A DNA stretch of 15,615 nucleotides from an uncultured Ellagibacter sp. (lineage in GTDB: Bacteria; Actinomycetota; Coriobacteriia; Coriobacteriales; Eggerthellaceae). The position numbers and the translations under genes are program-made. Location: assembly GCA_934613165.1 (NCBI GenBank), contig CAKTSW010000007.1, forward strand, positions 1 through 15,615. Direction: 5' to 3'. Below the pieces are notes generated by a model. It had not been told where the DNA came from and searched no databases. It was given only the letters and a program-made list of their open reading frames with translations. This document shows positions 7,001 to 14,369 of this stretch, piece after piece (the first letter of the stretch is position 1; each line of letters begins with the position of its first letter).

Positions 7001-10000
7001 AAGGTTGAGTCCTCCATGCTGCGCCTCAAGGATGACTCTGGCGCTGCGCTCGGCAGCGGCGCTGGCGAACCAACCCAGGTCGCGGCCTTCGCCAACGTGT
7101 TCAACGTCAAGGAAGCCGAGTGGGACCTTCGCGGCACAAAGTACTACACGGACAACTCTGGCACGAACCCGCTGACCGCCGGCGTGTTCAAGTTTGAGCT
7201 GACGCCCAAGACGAGCGGCGCTCCCATGCCCGCGAATGCGGTTGACGGCAAGGCCGCGGCCTCTGTTGACGCCACTGGTCGCTTTGCGTTCGAGCAGGTT
7301 ACCTTTGACGAGGACGACGTGGGAAAGACCTACGAATACGAGCTTCGCGAGGTCAACGAGGGCAAGCCTGGTTACACCTACGACGACACCGTGTGGAACA
7401 TCGCGGTCAAGGTGACGGCTATCCCGAGCGAGGTCGAGGGCGAACCCGCGACCGTGATCCTCGAGGTCACGAATACCCGCAGCGGCCAGGAAGCGGTTCC
7501 CGACGAGACCGTCAGCTTCGAGAACTCCTACAACGTCACTCCCACGACGGTCGAGGGTTTCGTCCGCGGCACCAAGACCCTCCTGGGCCGTGACTCCCTC
7601 GGCGGCGAAAAGTTCACGTTCTCTCTGACGCAGGTCTCCGGTCCCACCGACGGCTGCATGGGCTTCTCGCCCACCGTTGAGGTTTCCGCCCTCAAGGACG
7701 GCGCGGCCCAGGACTTCAACTTCGGGACCGCGACATTTGCCAAGGCCGGCACCTACACCTTCGAGGTTCGCGAGGTTGCCTCTGCCCAGCCTGCGGGCGG
7801 CATGACCTACGACAGCCATACCTGCACTGTGACCGTGGAGGTCGAGGATCGCGGCGGGGTGCTCGTCGTGACCTCCACCACCTACTCCGATGAGGGCGAT
7901 GTTGCAAGCTTTCATAACTCTTACCGTGCCGGAGATATCACCTACGCAGGCATCACCGTTTCCAAGACTCTGACCGGTCGTACTATGCATGAAGGCGAGT
8001 TCAACTTCACGATCACCGGCGAGGATAAAGCCTCCGAAGCACTTCTTTCCGATTCCGATCGTGCGTTCAAGAATGATGGCCAGCGTGCCTCCGGCGAGAA
8101 GAACGAGATGACCAAGCTCAACGGCATCGAGTTTAAGAAGTCCGATATTGGCGAGACCTATAAGTTCAAGGTGGCGGAGGTTATTCCGACTGACGACGCC
8201 AAGCTTCCCGGTGTTACCTACGACAATCGCACTCATGAAGTTGTCATCACCGTCGAGGATTCGCTCGATGGCAGCCTGAACGTAATCACTACAGTCGACG
8301 GCCAGCTTGGTTCCGAGGTTGCTTTCTCGAATACTTACAGCGCCGACGGCACTGAATACGATACGGCTGGGACTGGTTTCGCGAAAATCCTCGAAGGTCG
8401 CGATTGGGACGCTTCTGACAAGTTCGAGTTCGAAATCACGCCGATTGGCAAAGCGCCTACTCCTGAGAAATCTACCGTGACCGTCGAGAAGTCTGACGGC
8501 AAAGAGGGTGAACGGGTTGCGTTCAACTTCGGGAAAATAACGTTTACCTCCAATGACGTGGGCGTCGGAGGCATGGGGACGTTTGTTTACAAAGTTAGCG
8601 AAAAAGCGGGCGACGCCGAGGGTGTTACCTACAGCAAGGATGTCGCTCATCTCGAGATCGTCGTTCGGGACAATGGCGAGGGTAAGCTGATCGTCGAGAG
8701 CTCCAAGGTCGTTGGCTCTCCGACCTTCGTCAACCGGTATCAAGAATATGCCGATAATGAGGTTCCTATCATCGTGTCAAAGAGCATTTCGGGCACATCC
8801 GACAAGTACGAGGGCCAGTTCAACTTCGTGCTGGAGGCGCTCGATGGCGGTCCGCTCCCCGGTGGTGCAGCCGGCACCAGCGTCATCGCGAAGAACGACG
8901 CTGATGGCTTCGTGAACTTCGGTAAGCTCGTGTTCGACGCCAACGTGTTCGACAAACCGATTACAAACGACATCGAGCAAGGAACCGACAGCAATCAATC
9001 AACAGGAAATGATGACTCTAATGGCGACCAGGGTTCCACGGGCGCTCCCGGCGACCTCGCTCAAAGCGGCGATTCCCGCAATGACGCTACCACCAGCGAC
9101 GCGACCAACGGCGCCGCAGGCGATGCGGCTGGCGACACCTCCGACGGTGCTGCGAACGCCGCACCCGGCAACGAGCCTTCCGACGACGGGCAATCTGCGA
9201 GTGATTCCGCCGCGGCCACGCAGAGCAACCTGGCTATTGGTGCCGTAATCCTCAGCGCCGCCGACAATGCAACGGCGAGCGGTGCGCTTCCTGTTCCCGA
9301 TGCTGGCCAGAGCACCGCTGCGGGCGATGGCTCTTCCGCCGGCCAGGGCCAGGCGAGCGGCATCACCGACAACGGCAATGCTTCCGCTGATGACGTTGAC
9401 GTGCGCACGTTCCACTACACGATCACCGAGCAGCAAGGTGATATCGCGAATATCACCTACGACCAGTCGAAGCTTCACTTCAAAGTAACGGTGACGCGTG
9501 ATGCCCAAGACCAAATCATCGCTAAAATCACGCGCATGTGGGTCGAGTCTGTCGACGGCGGAATCGGGGCCGTCGAATCCATCCCCGCCAAGGGCTCTTC
9601 GCTCTTCACCTTCGTGAACACCTACGAGCCACCGTACACGCCGCCGGTCGATCCCGACCCCGACCCGGTGTTCGCGTCGCCCGTTGCCAAGAAGATCCTC
9701 GAAGGCCGCGCCCTCATTGCCGGTGAGTTCTCCTTCGAGCTCGTCGAAAACGGCAAAGTCGTCTCCACGGGAATCAACGACGCGAACGGCAACATCGTCT
9801 TCAGCGACATCAAGTACACGACTGCTGGAACGCACACCTTCACCATGCGCGAGGTGCGCGCCGGCACCACCGAGGCGGGCGTCACCTACGATGAAACCAC
9901 TTACACGGTAGTCGCCAAAGTGACGAAATCGAACGGAAAACTGCAGGTCAGCTACACTATAGAAGGTTCCGACGGCACCTCGTTGCCCGTGTTCAAGAAC

Positions 10001-10585
10001 GTGTACAAGCCCGCCGGCGCCACGGTGATAATCGGCGCGACGAAAACGCTTACGGGCAAGAACCTCGAAGCGGGGCAGTTCACGTTCAAACTCGTCAGCT
10101 CCGACGGCAAGGTCGTCGAGGCCGTAAACGACGCGCAAGGCAATATCGTGTTCCCCGAGCTTACCTTCGACAAGGCAGGAACCTATGAATTCACGATGAC
10201 CGAGGTGAAGGATAACCAGGAAAACGTTACCTACGACGAAACGGCGTACCGCGTGGTCGTTACGGTCGTCGACGACGGGAAGGGCCAGCTCGTGGCCGAG
10301 GTTTCCTACCCCGACGGTACGCCCGCGTTCGCGAACGCCTACGCCGAACCCGAGCCTGCTCCTGCTCCCGGTTCCGACCCTGAGCCGGGAACGACCCCGA
10401 CCGGGGACAAACCGACCGTGGACAAGCCGACTGCGCCGGGCGGCTCTGGGCCCGCGAAGCCTCTTGCCAAGCTCGCGAAAACAGGGGACGGCATCCTGCT
10501 TGTCGCGATTCCGGTAGCCGTCGGGATGGTCGCGGCCTTCGCGGTAGGGGCGATAGCGTTCCGCCTCCTCCGCAAGCGCGGCTAG
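4067..10585 (+). CDS. Very large sortase-anchored surface adhesin with VWA domain and eight pilin-type isopeptide domains
   Basis: This 2172-residue protein is exported and wall-anchored. An Arg-rich N-region (RERRTRRRRGGG) precedes a hydrophobic core ending AYA-AEG, with cleavage near residue 53. A VWA domain (about 170-410) keeps a MIDAS: DASGS from Asp179, Thr284 in GATRSDYG and Asp313 in FFTDG. After an unassigned region comes a Cna-B/DUF5979-like module (about 733-853), then eight domains of the Spy0128/FctA pilin-linker type (854-2092). Each has Lys in a KTLTG-like first strand, Glu in a VxEV-like strand and Asn in a final FxNxY, the triad that forms intramolecular isopeptide bonds in this family. 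Domain six is split by a 150-residue low-complexity insert (1629-1778). A Pro-rich wall segment, LAKTG (2136-2140, an LPxTG variant), a membrane helix and RKRG end the protein. The role is probably adhesion to host or partner cells. No sortase or pilin partner is in the window. Confidence 0.93.
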   Translation: MSRGIRERRTRRRRGGGAVPVSGRSAWSQRFNLLMAAALTLALSPFGSVLAYAAEGDAGVGTSAGSQSEGAATPSTQVEDAGDEGAVALQSAEGATTVADPSTATTWRNWGLENSTQNVGRIWTDKTVSDGDIVLSGAGGEKTITKGDSDFLTAFSAISSTSNLRETATTPLDIVLVLDASGSMDDPMGYWDHTERIDALKDAANSFIDEIARRNAKITDATQQHRVSIVKFAGKKTEQIGNDTYQDRYLYNYSQVMQSMTVVTTDGANELKSTVDDISPAGATRSDYGLELAQSQLSSARSGARKVAVFFTDGVPTDFSNFNGTVANAGVAAAKAMKDSGTSIYAVGIQSGADPNGTDDTNCFMNAVSSNYPNATGYEQRNLGARAENAAFYKTATNADELKTIFNDISKEISDAAGYPTDTTDGMENKSGYVTFTDQLGDYMKVDDFNHIVFANQIFDEHTKTTSGNVDTYTFSGEAGNSLYPSGNLSDIIIEVRRAAEGDLRTGDHVTVKIPAALIPLRAFDVNADDGTGSVTLTFPIRVFFGSSLKDGVTELLANPDAQMTDYIANHTGANGKVFFLASAWTGGKDGDATASFTPAEENSYYYITRDTPIYEDKALDKPASYPLVEGKTYYYQRQYWDIAGDSATQKSTIVSFDSSAVENINGYVTKTDDGYAQFAKGTRRMTYINEMHDDKDANTTETATSFINPKWVGSQVFVRLGNNGKLTLARPGSLEVEKHVEVPGGYDAADFANDEFDFTVTVPDAAGKTLKATVTKDGVVQGDENFDVTFDDAGAYTHKLKDGEKLTVTGLEAGWTYKVSEAAKSGWTTASEGAEGIIASGDAAVAKFTNTYAATGTLSGETSLAGEKTITGRDWVAGDKFAFVLTAVDGAPMPADAADGKLVKIMMQPEGASGATAMPFNFGDITYTKPGTYVYNIVEARAGDGYDVNILPGMSVSQALYRVTVTVTQEDAHDGTLKVESSMLRLKDDSGAALGSGAGEPTQVAAFANVFNVKEAEWDLRGTKYYTDNSGTNPLTAGVFKFELTPKTSGAPMPANAVDGKAAASVDATGRFAFEQVTFDEDDVGKTYEYELREVNEGKPGYTYDDTVWNIAVKVTAIPSEVEGEPATVILEVTNTRSGQEAVPDETVSFENSYNVTPTTVEGFVRGTKTLLGRDSLGGEKFTFSLTQVSGPTDGCMGFSPTVEVSALKDGAAQDFNFGTATFAKAGTYTFEVREVASAQPAGGMTYDSHTCTVTVEVEDRGGVLVVTSTTYSDEGDVASFHNSYRAGDITYAGITVSKTLTGRTMHEGEFNFTITGEDKASEALLSDSDRAFKNDGQRASGEKNEMTKLNGIEFKKSDIGETYKFKVAEVIPTDDAKLPGVTYDNRTHEVVITVEDSLDGSLNVITTVDGQLGSEVAFSNTYSADGTEYDTAGTGFAKILEGRDWDASDKFEFEITPIGKAPTPEKSTVTVEKSDGKEGERVAFNFGKITFTSNDVGVGGMGTFVYKVSEKAGDAEGVTYSKDVAHLEIVVRDNGEGKLIVESSKVVGSPTFVNRYQEYADNEVPIIVSKSISGTSDKYEGQFNFVLEALDGGPLPGGAAGTSVIAKNDADGFVNFGKLVFDANVFDKPITNDIEQGTDSNQSTGNDDSNGDQGSTGAPGDLAQSGDSRNDATTSDATNGAAGDAAGDTSDGAANAAPGNEPSDDGQSASDSAAATQSNLAIGAVILSAADNATASGALPVPDAGQSTAAGDGSSAGQGQASGITDNGNASADDVDVRTFHYTITEQQGDIANITYDQSKLHFKVTVTRDAQDQIIAKITRMWVESVDGGIGAVESIPAKGSSLFTFVNTYEPPYTPPVDPDPDPVFASPVAKKILEGRALIAGEFSFELVENGKVVSTGINDANGNIVFSDIKYTTAGTHTFTMREVRAGTTEAGVTYDETTYTVVAKVTKSNGKLQVSYTIEGSDGTSLPVFKNVYKPAGATVIIGATKTLTGKNLEAGQFTFKLVSSDGKVVEAVNDAQGNIVFPELTFDKAGTYEFTMTEVKDNQENVTYDETAYRVVVTVVDDGKGQLVAEVSYPDGTPAFANAYAEPEPAPAPGSDPEPGTTPTGDKPTVDKPTAPGGSGPAKPLAKLAKTGDGILLVAIPVAVGMVAAFAVGAIAFRLLRKRG
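6626..10342 (+). repeat. Eight diverged pilin-type domain repeats inside the adhesin
   Basis: Domain starts by residue are 854, 1013, 1156, 1287, 1425, 1559, 1854 and 1981; the last ends with FANAY at 2092. The array terminates domains with FANVF, FENSY, FHNSY, FSNTY, FVNRY, FVNTY, FKNVY and FANAY. Units are about 110-160 residues except the sixth (295), which carries an insert. Units are well diverged in sequence, so this is an old array rather than a recent tandem expansion. Confidence 0.85.
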
Positions 10586-10612
10586 CGAAAGCGTCCCGCC
10601 CTAGGCTTTCGC
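10585..10612 (+). terminator. Possible terminator hairpin after the adhesin gene
   Basis: GCGAAAGC (10585-10592, overlapping the stop codon) pairs with GCTTTCGC (10605-10612), an 8-bp stem with a 12-nt loop. No U-tract follows, so termination here is uncertain. Confidence 0.35.
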
Positions 10613-10840
10613 GGACTTCGCCTTCTTCAAACGCCCTCCATACGGGTATGGGCTTGGCTTCGAGCAATGGAGGGGCTGCGGCGTTCACCTGCGCAAGCGG
10701 GTCGGCGCCGCGGCGCTTGGAGCCTCTTCCCTAAGCCCGTCTCTTTTGCGGCCCCAGCTCTGCGCTCCCGATTGACTCCTTTCCTCGCTTATCGGTTCGC
10801 GCAAGAAGGGGCCGCATCTTTCTTTCTGCTCTCTTTCTTC
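10613..10840. other. Intergenic DNA without a recognisable gene
   Basis: Frames open here on the minus strand continue into the non-coding repeat and lack a ribosome binding site or family resemblance. CCCTCCAT (from about 10634) and ATGGAGGG (ending about 10675) can pair around a large loop, and TGCGGCCCC/GGGGCCGCA near 10749-10816 are inverted copies. Neither is a convincing terminator. Confidence 0.4.
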
Positions 10841-11128
10841 GAAAACTGCGCCGGAAATGGCGGGCTGTGACGGCTTTGCAAATCGGGATGGCAGCGAAAG
10901 TCGGGTTTGCAAAAGCCCGTGGCATCCAGTGACGGCTTTGCAAAAGCGGGTGGCGGGCAACACCGGGTTTGCAAGGGCGGATGGCGGCCTGCGCCGCTTT
11001 TGCAAAACTCTCCGCTCCCCGTCGTTTGCAAAACCGTCGCAGCCCGCCATGGAGAGCCCGAAAACCGGCGAACGGTAGGCGGGTCGTGTGTCAAATGGCG
11101 GCCAACGGCGGTTTTGCAAACGAAAACG
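10841..11128. repeat. 31-bp-phased TTTGCAAA intergenic repeat, copy 2
   Basis: This aligns without a gap to 1607-1894. The central G of the octamers falls at 10878, 10909, 10940, 10971 and 11002 (31 bp steps), then 11028 (26) and 11116 (88), the same spacings as copy 1. The inverted outer units 10857-10882 and 11025-11050 match at 24 of 26 positions, better than in copy 1. The stretch GTCGCAGCCCGCCATGGAGA and the bases after it up to GGTAGGCG are nearly identical in both copies; other parts differ at roughly one position in five or six. The copy sits between the adhesin and the Cys-rich protein gene. Confidence 0.85.
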
Positions 11129-11448
11129 CGCTTGCGACCCCGCCCCGGGCTTCGACCCGAATCCGAAACGATCCATCCCTTGGAGGATCCTATCTTGGGT
11201 TTCGGCTTGGACCCGAGGCCGTCCATTTCTCGATTCCATGCTCTGTTACTGTCTCCGGCCTCAGTTTAAGCCTTCAGGTTCCCGTAATCCGGACTCGCCC
11301 CCGCCCCCTATCTTTCTTCCCTTCGTCCACCTTGGCTCTTCCTTGCGTTCGCCGATTGGCCGCGAGCGGCTTGTGGAGAAGCGGCTAGAATTGAAGTAGG
11401 GGAACGGCGCGAACCGTGGCTTGCGTCCAATAGTTCGCGCCCCACGGC
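11129..11448. other. Intergenic DNA, no feature recognised
   Basis: This is pyrimidine-rich in its middle (11270-11345), with no ribosome binding site plus start plus family resemblance in any frame. The open minus-strand frame through here continues from the minisatellite, where all frames are open because of composition. Confidence 0.4.
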
Positions 11449-11760
11449 TCACGTTTCGCGCCTCGCGATCTGCAGTCCGCGCCCGCGCCCGCGAACCGTG
11501 GCCTGCATCTCGCGACCTGCGACTCGTGTGCAATCTGCGCCCGCGACTTGCGACTCGCCCGCGACTTGCGACTCGCCCGCGACTTGCGACTTGCACCCCG
11601 CGACTTGCAGCCCGCGCCTCGCGACCCGCGCTTGCGGCCTGCATCCGCGACCTGTGGCCCGCGTACAACCTGCGGCCCGCGGCCTGCATCTTGCGTCCGC
11701 GACCCGCGTCCGCGACCCGCACCCGCGGCCTGCATCTTGCGCCCGCGACCTGCCGCACCG
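11449..11760. repeat. GC-rich degenerate minisatellite (GCGACYTGC-type motif)
   Basis: About 310 bp are built of variants of GCGACTTGC, GCGACCTGC, GCGACCCGC and GCGGCCTGCATC. The core holds three tandem 18-bp copies of GCCCGCGACTTGCGACTC (11539-11556, 11557-11574, and 11575-11592 with one change). Several frames on both strands are open across it because the repeat contains no stops, giving Arg-rich translations with no ribosome binding site. It is therefore listed as a repeat and not a gene. Confidence 0.8.
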
Positions 11761-11876
11761 TGCATCGTGTGCCCCCCGTAATCCGGCGCATCGTCGGGAA
11801 CCGAAAACAACGACACAGGCGGAAAACAGGGTGAAAGACCTGCTTGCGCTCGCGTTCCATGGCAAGGAGGACCCTC

Positions 11877-12281
11877 ATGAAAATCACGCCCGATGGCAAG
11901 CCGCTACGTTTCGACGGCGACAACAGCTACCCCGACTGCGCGTGCTGCGGCCAGTGCTGCCATCTCAACGTGCTCGCCATCACGCCCGATGAACTCGACG
12001 CCATGCATAAGTGCATCGCGGAAAAGGGCATCAAGCCGATCGACCGCAAGGGCGAATGCTGCCCGCTGCAAAGCCCCGAAGGCGGTTGCATGATCTGGGA
12101 GGCGCGCCCCCAGGTATGCCGCCTGTTCAACTGCCACGTTCCGCGCATCGAGATTCTCAAGCAGAACCCAAACATCTACGTTCCCGAGGATATTCCCCTG
12201 CTCGATCTGACCGAGGAATTCGCGCACGGCCGTTCGGGCTACGAGGCCATCGCCCGTCTCACGCGCGCCCAGGCGAGCTGA
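11877..12281 (+). CDS. Small YkgJ-family Cys-rich (CxxCxxCC, zinc/iron-chelating) protein
   Basis: This 134-residue cytoplasmic protein has no signal peptide. Eleven cysteines (21, 23, 24, 27, 28, 46, 61, 62, 71, 81, 86) include the N-terminal cluster CACCGQCC, then ECC, GGC and CRLFNC. This pattern belongs to the YkgJ/UPF0153 family, predicted to bind zinc or an iron-sulfur cluster; its biochemical role is not established. The start at 11877 is supported by AAGGAGG at 11864-11870, 6 nt upstream, while a longer in-frame reading from 11844 lacks such a site. It is separated by 187 bp from purE and seems to be its own unit. No promoter is obvious because the minisatellite lies just upstream. 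Confidence 0.88.
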   Translation: MKITPDGKPLRFDGDNSYPDCACCGQCCHLNVLAITPDELDAMHKCIAEKGIKPIDRKGECCPLQSPEGGCMIWEARPQVCRLFNCHVPRIEILKQNPNIYVPEDIPLLDLTEEFAHGRSGYEAIARLTRAQAS

Positions 12282-12284
12282 CGT

Positions 12285-12309
12285 CGCGCCGCCAGCGACA
12301 CGCGGCGCG
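12285..12309 (+). terminator. GC-rich hairpin after the Cys-rich protein gene
   Basis: CGCGCCGC (12285-12292) pairs perfectly with GCGGCGCG (12302-12309) around a 9-nt loop, starting 3 nt after the stop codon. It has no U-tract, so it may be a weak terminator or an RNA-stabilising stem. Confidence 0.4.
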
Positions 12310-12424
12310 TGCCCCCGGCGCTCGCTTGCGCCTCCGCCGCCTTCGCCCTCTCGCATCAAAGCCCCCGTGCGTCGCAAAGCCTATGGAGTCGCGGGTTTTC
12401 CCAGCTAGGCGGCTCGCCGCGCGC

Positions 12425-12430
12425 GTATAC
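12425..12430 (+). promoter_or_regulatory. Likely -10 element of purE
   Basis: TATACT lies 38 nt before the purE start. A -35 box at 16-18 bp spacing is not convincing. No purine-type riboswitch core was seen in the short leader. Confidence 0.45.
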
Positions 12431-12468
12431 TGAAGCACGGAAACGAAACAACGTCAGAAGGGATCGAA

Positions 12469-12933
12469 ATGGCAGAAGGCAAGCCCGTCGTCGGGATCAT
12501 CATGGGAAGCAAGTCCGACATGCCCGCAATGGAGCCGTGCATGCAGCAGCTCGACGAGTTCGGCATTTCCTACGAGGTGAAGGTGGCAAGCGCGCACCGC
12601 AAGCCGCTCGAAGTGCACGAATGGGCGGCAACGGCGCACGAGCGTGGCATCAAGGTCATCATCGCGGCCGCGGGCAAGGCGGCGCACCTCGGCGGCGTCG
12701 TTGCGGCGTACACCCCCGACCCGGTCATCGCCGTTCCTATGAAGACGAGCGACCTGGGCGGGCTCGACTCGCTCCTCTCCATGGTGCAGATGCCTTCGGG
12801 CGTGCCTGTGGCCTGCGTCGCCATCAACGGTGCGAAGAACGCCGCCATCCTCGCCGTGCAAATGCTCGGAACCAACTGCGACGGCTGCCGCCAGAAAATC
12901 ATCGACTTCAAGGCGGCCATGGCGGAAGCGTAA
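12469..12933 (+). CDS. purE: N5-carboxyaminoimidazole ribonucleotide mutase (PurE)
   Basis: PurE (154 residues) converts N5-CAIR to CAIR in de novo purine synthesis, in the cytoplasm, as an octamer in the known family members. Signature segments are GSKSD (13-17), SAHRKP (41-46) with the active-site His43, AAGKAAHLGG (67-76), GLDSLLSMVQMPSGVPVA and AINGAKNAAILA. The length fits the bacterial family. GKAAHLGG differs from the E. coli form GGAAHLPG. The start ATG at 12469 has AGAAGGG about 6 nt upstream. Neither purK nor other pur genes flank it in this window, so it appears as an isolated purine gene. The identification is firm. Confidence 0.96.
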   Translation: MAEGKPVVGIIMGSKSDMPAMEPCMQQLDEFGISYEVKVASAHRKPLEVHEWAATAHERGIKVIIAAAGKAAHLGGVVAAYTPDPVIAVPMKTSDLGGLDSLLSMVQMPSGVPVACVAINGAKNAAILAVQMLGTNCDGCRQKIIDFKAAMAEA

Positions 12934-12984
12934 AACCCGCTTTACAACCCTTTTACGAAGCTTTGTGAAGCGGAAGTGGGCATA

Positions 12985-13014
12985 TTGTGCTTGATTAAGC
13001 AAACAAATTATCAT
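12985..13014 (+). promoter_or_regulatory. Candidate promoter of the foldase/ABC unit
   Basis: TTGTGC (12985-12990) and TATCAT (13009-13014) are separated by 18 bp in an AT-richer patch. This would leave a leader of roughly 95 nt before the ATG at 13117. Confidence 0.45.
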
Positions 13015-13116
13015 GTGCGAAAATACACCCACAGCATCCATTATCGCGTGGAATCGGGCGTTCAAATGCGACTGAACCCCCTGTTCGACGCGCTTTTTCG
13101 TGTAAGGGAAGGCCAT

Positions 13117-14364
13117 ATGAAAACTGCGGCGTTCGCCAAGGCCGTGTGCGCGGTGAGCCTGTCGGCTCTGTGCGTCATGGGCATCACGGCGTGTTCGGGA
13201 AATTCCTCGACCTCGACTTCGAAGTACACGGGGGGTGTCGCAGCCACCGTCAACGGCGACGAAATCCAGGAAGACGACGTCACCTCGTCCGTCGAGAACA
13301 TCCGCTCGCAGATGTCGCTCACCGACGAAGACGCGTGGGGCGAATGGATGGCCAAGAACGACTACACGCCCGAAAAGGTTCGCGAAGAGGTCATCGATTC
13401 GCTCGTCACGAAGCAGCTCATCATCCAGGGCGCCGACGAGAAGGGCGTCACCGTCAGCGACGACGAGGTGCAGTCCTACGTCGACCAGATGAAGTCGAAC
13501 TACAGCTCCGATGAGAAGTGGCAAGAGGCGCTTGAATCGGTGAACATGACCGAGGACGAGTACCGCAGCAACATCAAGACGTCGCTGCTTCAGCAGGGTC
13601 TTCTGAAGACGTTCGACTCCGACCCGTCCGACGACGACGTGCTTTCCTACGCGCAGTCGAACATTTCCAGCTACGACGGCGCGAAGCGCTCGTCCCACAT
13701 TCTGTTCGACGCCGACGACGAGGAAACGGCCCAGAGCGTCCTCGACCAGATCAACGCCGGCACGCTCGACTTCGCCGAGGCCGCGCAGACCTATTCCAAG
13801 GATTCCGGCTCTGCCGCAAACGGCGGCGACGTGGGTTGGGACAAGCTCAACTCGTTCGTGACCGAATACACCAACGGCCTTGCCGACCTTGAAAAAGGCC
13901 AGGTCAGCGGTCTGGTGACGAGCAGCTACGGCATCCACATCATCAAGTGCACCGACGTGTTCACCGCGCCTGAAGAGCTGACGAGTCTCGATCAGCTCCC
14001 GAGCGAGTTCGTCGAGCAGTTCAGAAGCTCGCTGAAGTCCTCCAACCAGTCCAAGGAATACCAGCAGTGGCTTTCCGACGCGAAGGACAGCGCCGAAATC
14101 GACATCAAGGACATGCCGAGCGGCCTTCCCTACGATGTCGACATGTCGAAGTACCAGTCCGACGACGATTCCTCGACCGACTCGACGACGGACGGCTCGG
14201 GTTCGACCGACTCGACCAGCACCGACAGCGCTGACAGCTCGAGCTCGAGCGATGCTTCCTCCAGCGAAAGCGCCAGCTCGGAAGCTTCGACGGATTCCTC
14301 CACGGACTCTTCCGCAAGCACCGACAGCTCATCGGCTGAAACCTCTACCGCAAAGGCAGCATAG
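13117..14364 (+). CDS. PpiC-type peptidyl-prolyl isomerase lipoprotein (PrsA/SurA-like foldase)
   Basis: This 415-residue exported lipoprotein is expected to help secreted proteins fold on the outer face of the membrane. MKTAAFAKAV, a hydrophobic stretch and GITAC form a lipoprotein signal peptide with the lipidated Cys26. A SurA/PrsA-type N-terminal chaperone region (about 42-185) precedes a parvulin PpiC domain (about 189-278) with KRSSHILF, FAEAAQTYSKDSGSAANGGDVGW and SYGIHIIKC. A helical C-terminal chaperone part follows. The last 70 residues (from about 347) are a Ser/Asp/Thr-rich low-complexity tail, unusual for PrsA. The start at 13117 is preferred over the in-frame ATG at 12976 because it has AAGGGAAGG just upstream and begins the signal peptide. 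The next gene starts 5 nt after the stop, so the two are probably one transcript. Secreted clients could include the large adhesin (inference). Confidence 0.9.
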   Translation: MKTAAFAKAVCAVSLSALCVMGITACSGNSSTSTSKYTGGVAATVNGDEIQEDDVTSSVENIRSQMSLTDEDAWGEWMAKNDYTPEKVREEVIDSLVTKQLIIQGADEKGVTVSDDEVQSYVDQMKSNYSSDEKWQEALESVNMTEDEYRSNIKTSLLQQGLLKTFDSDPSDDDVLSYAQSNISSYDGAKRSSHILFDADDEETAQSVLDQINAGTLDFAEAAQTYSKDSGSAANGGDVGWDKLNSFVTEYTNGLADLEKGQVSGLVTSSYGIHIIKCTDVFTAPEELTSLDQLPSEFVEQFRSSLKSSNQSKEYQQWLSDAKDSAEIDIKDMPSGLPYDVDMSKYQSDDDSSTDSTTDGSGSTDSTSTDSADSSSSSDASSSESASSEASTDSSTDSSASTDSSSAETSTAKAA

Positions 14365-14369
14365 CTCGC

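Noticed and set aside
4877..10138. Long minus-strand frames (528, 699 and 379 residues) opposite the adhesin
   Set aside because: They mirror the adhesin codons, have no ribosome binding sites and no family resemblance; high GC explains their length.
11261..11992. Arg-rich proteins encoded across the minisatellite on either strand
   Set aside because: Several frames on both strands are open at once because the repeat has no stop triplets; no start with a ribosome binding site is present.
12976..13116. Longer N-terminus of the foldase from the ATG at 12976
   Set aside because: It would place 47 unrelated residues before a clear lipoprotein signal peptide and overlaps the likely promoter; the ATG at 13117 has a good ribosome binding site.
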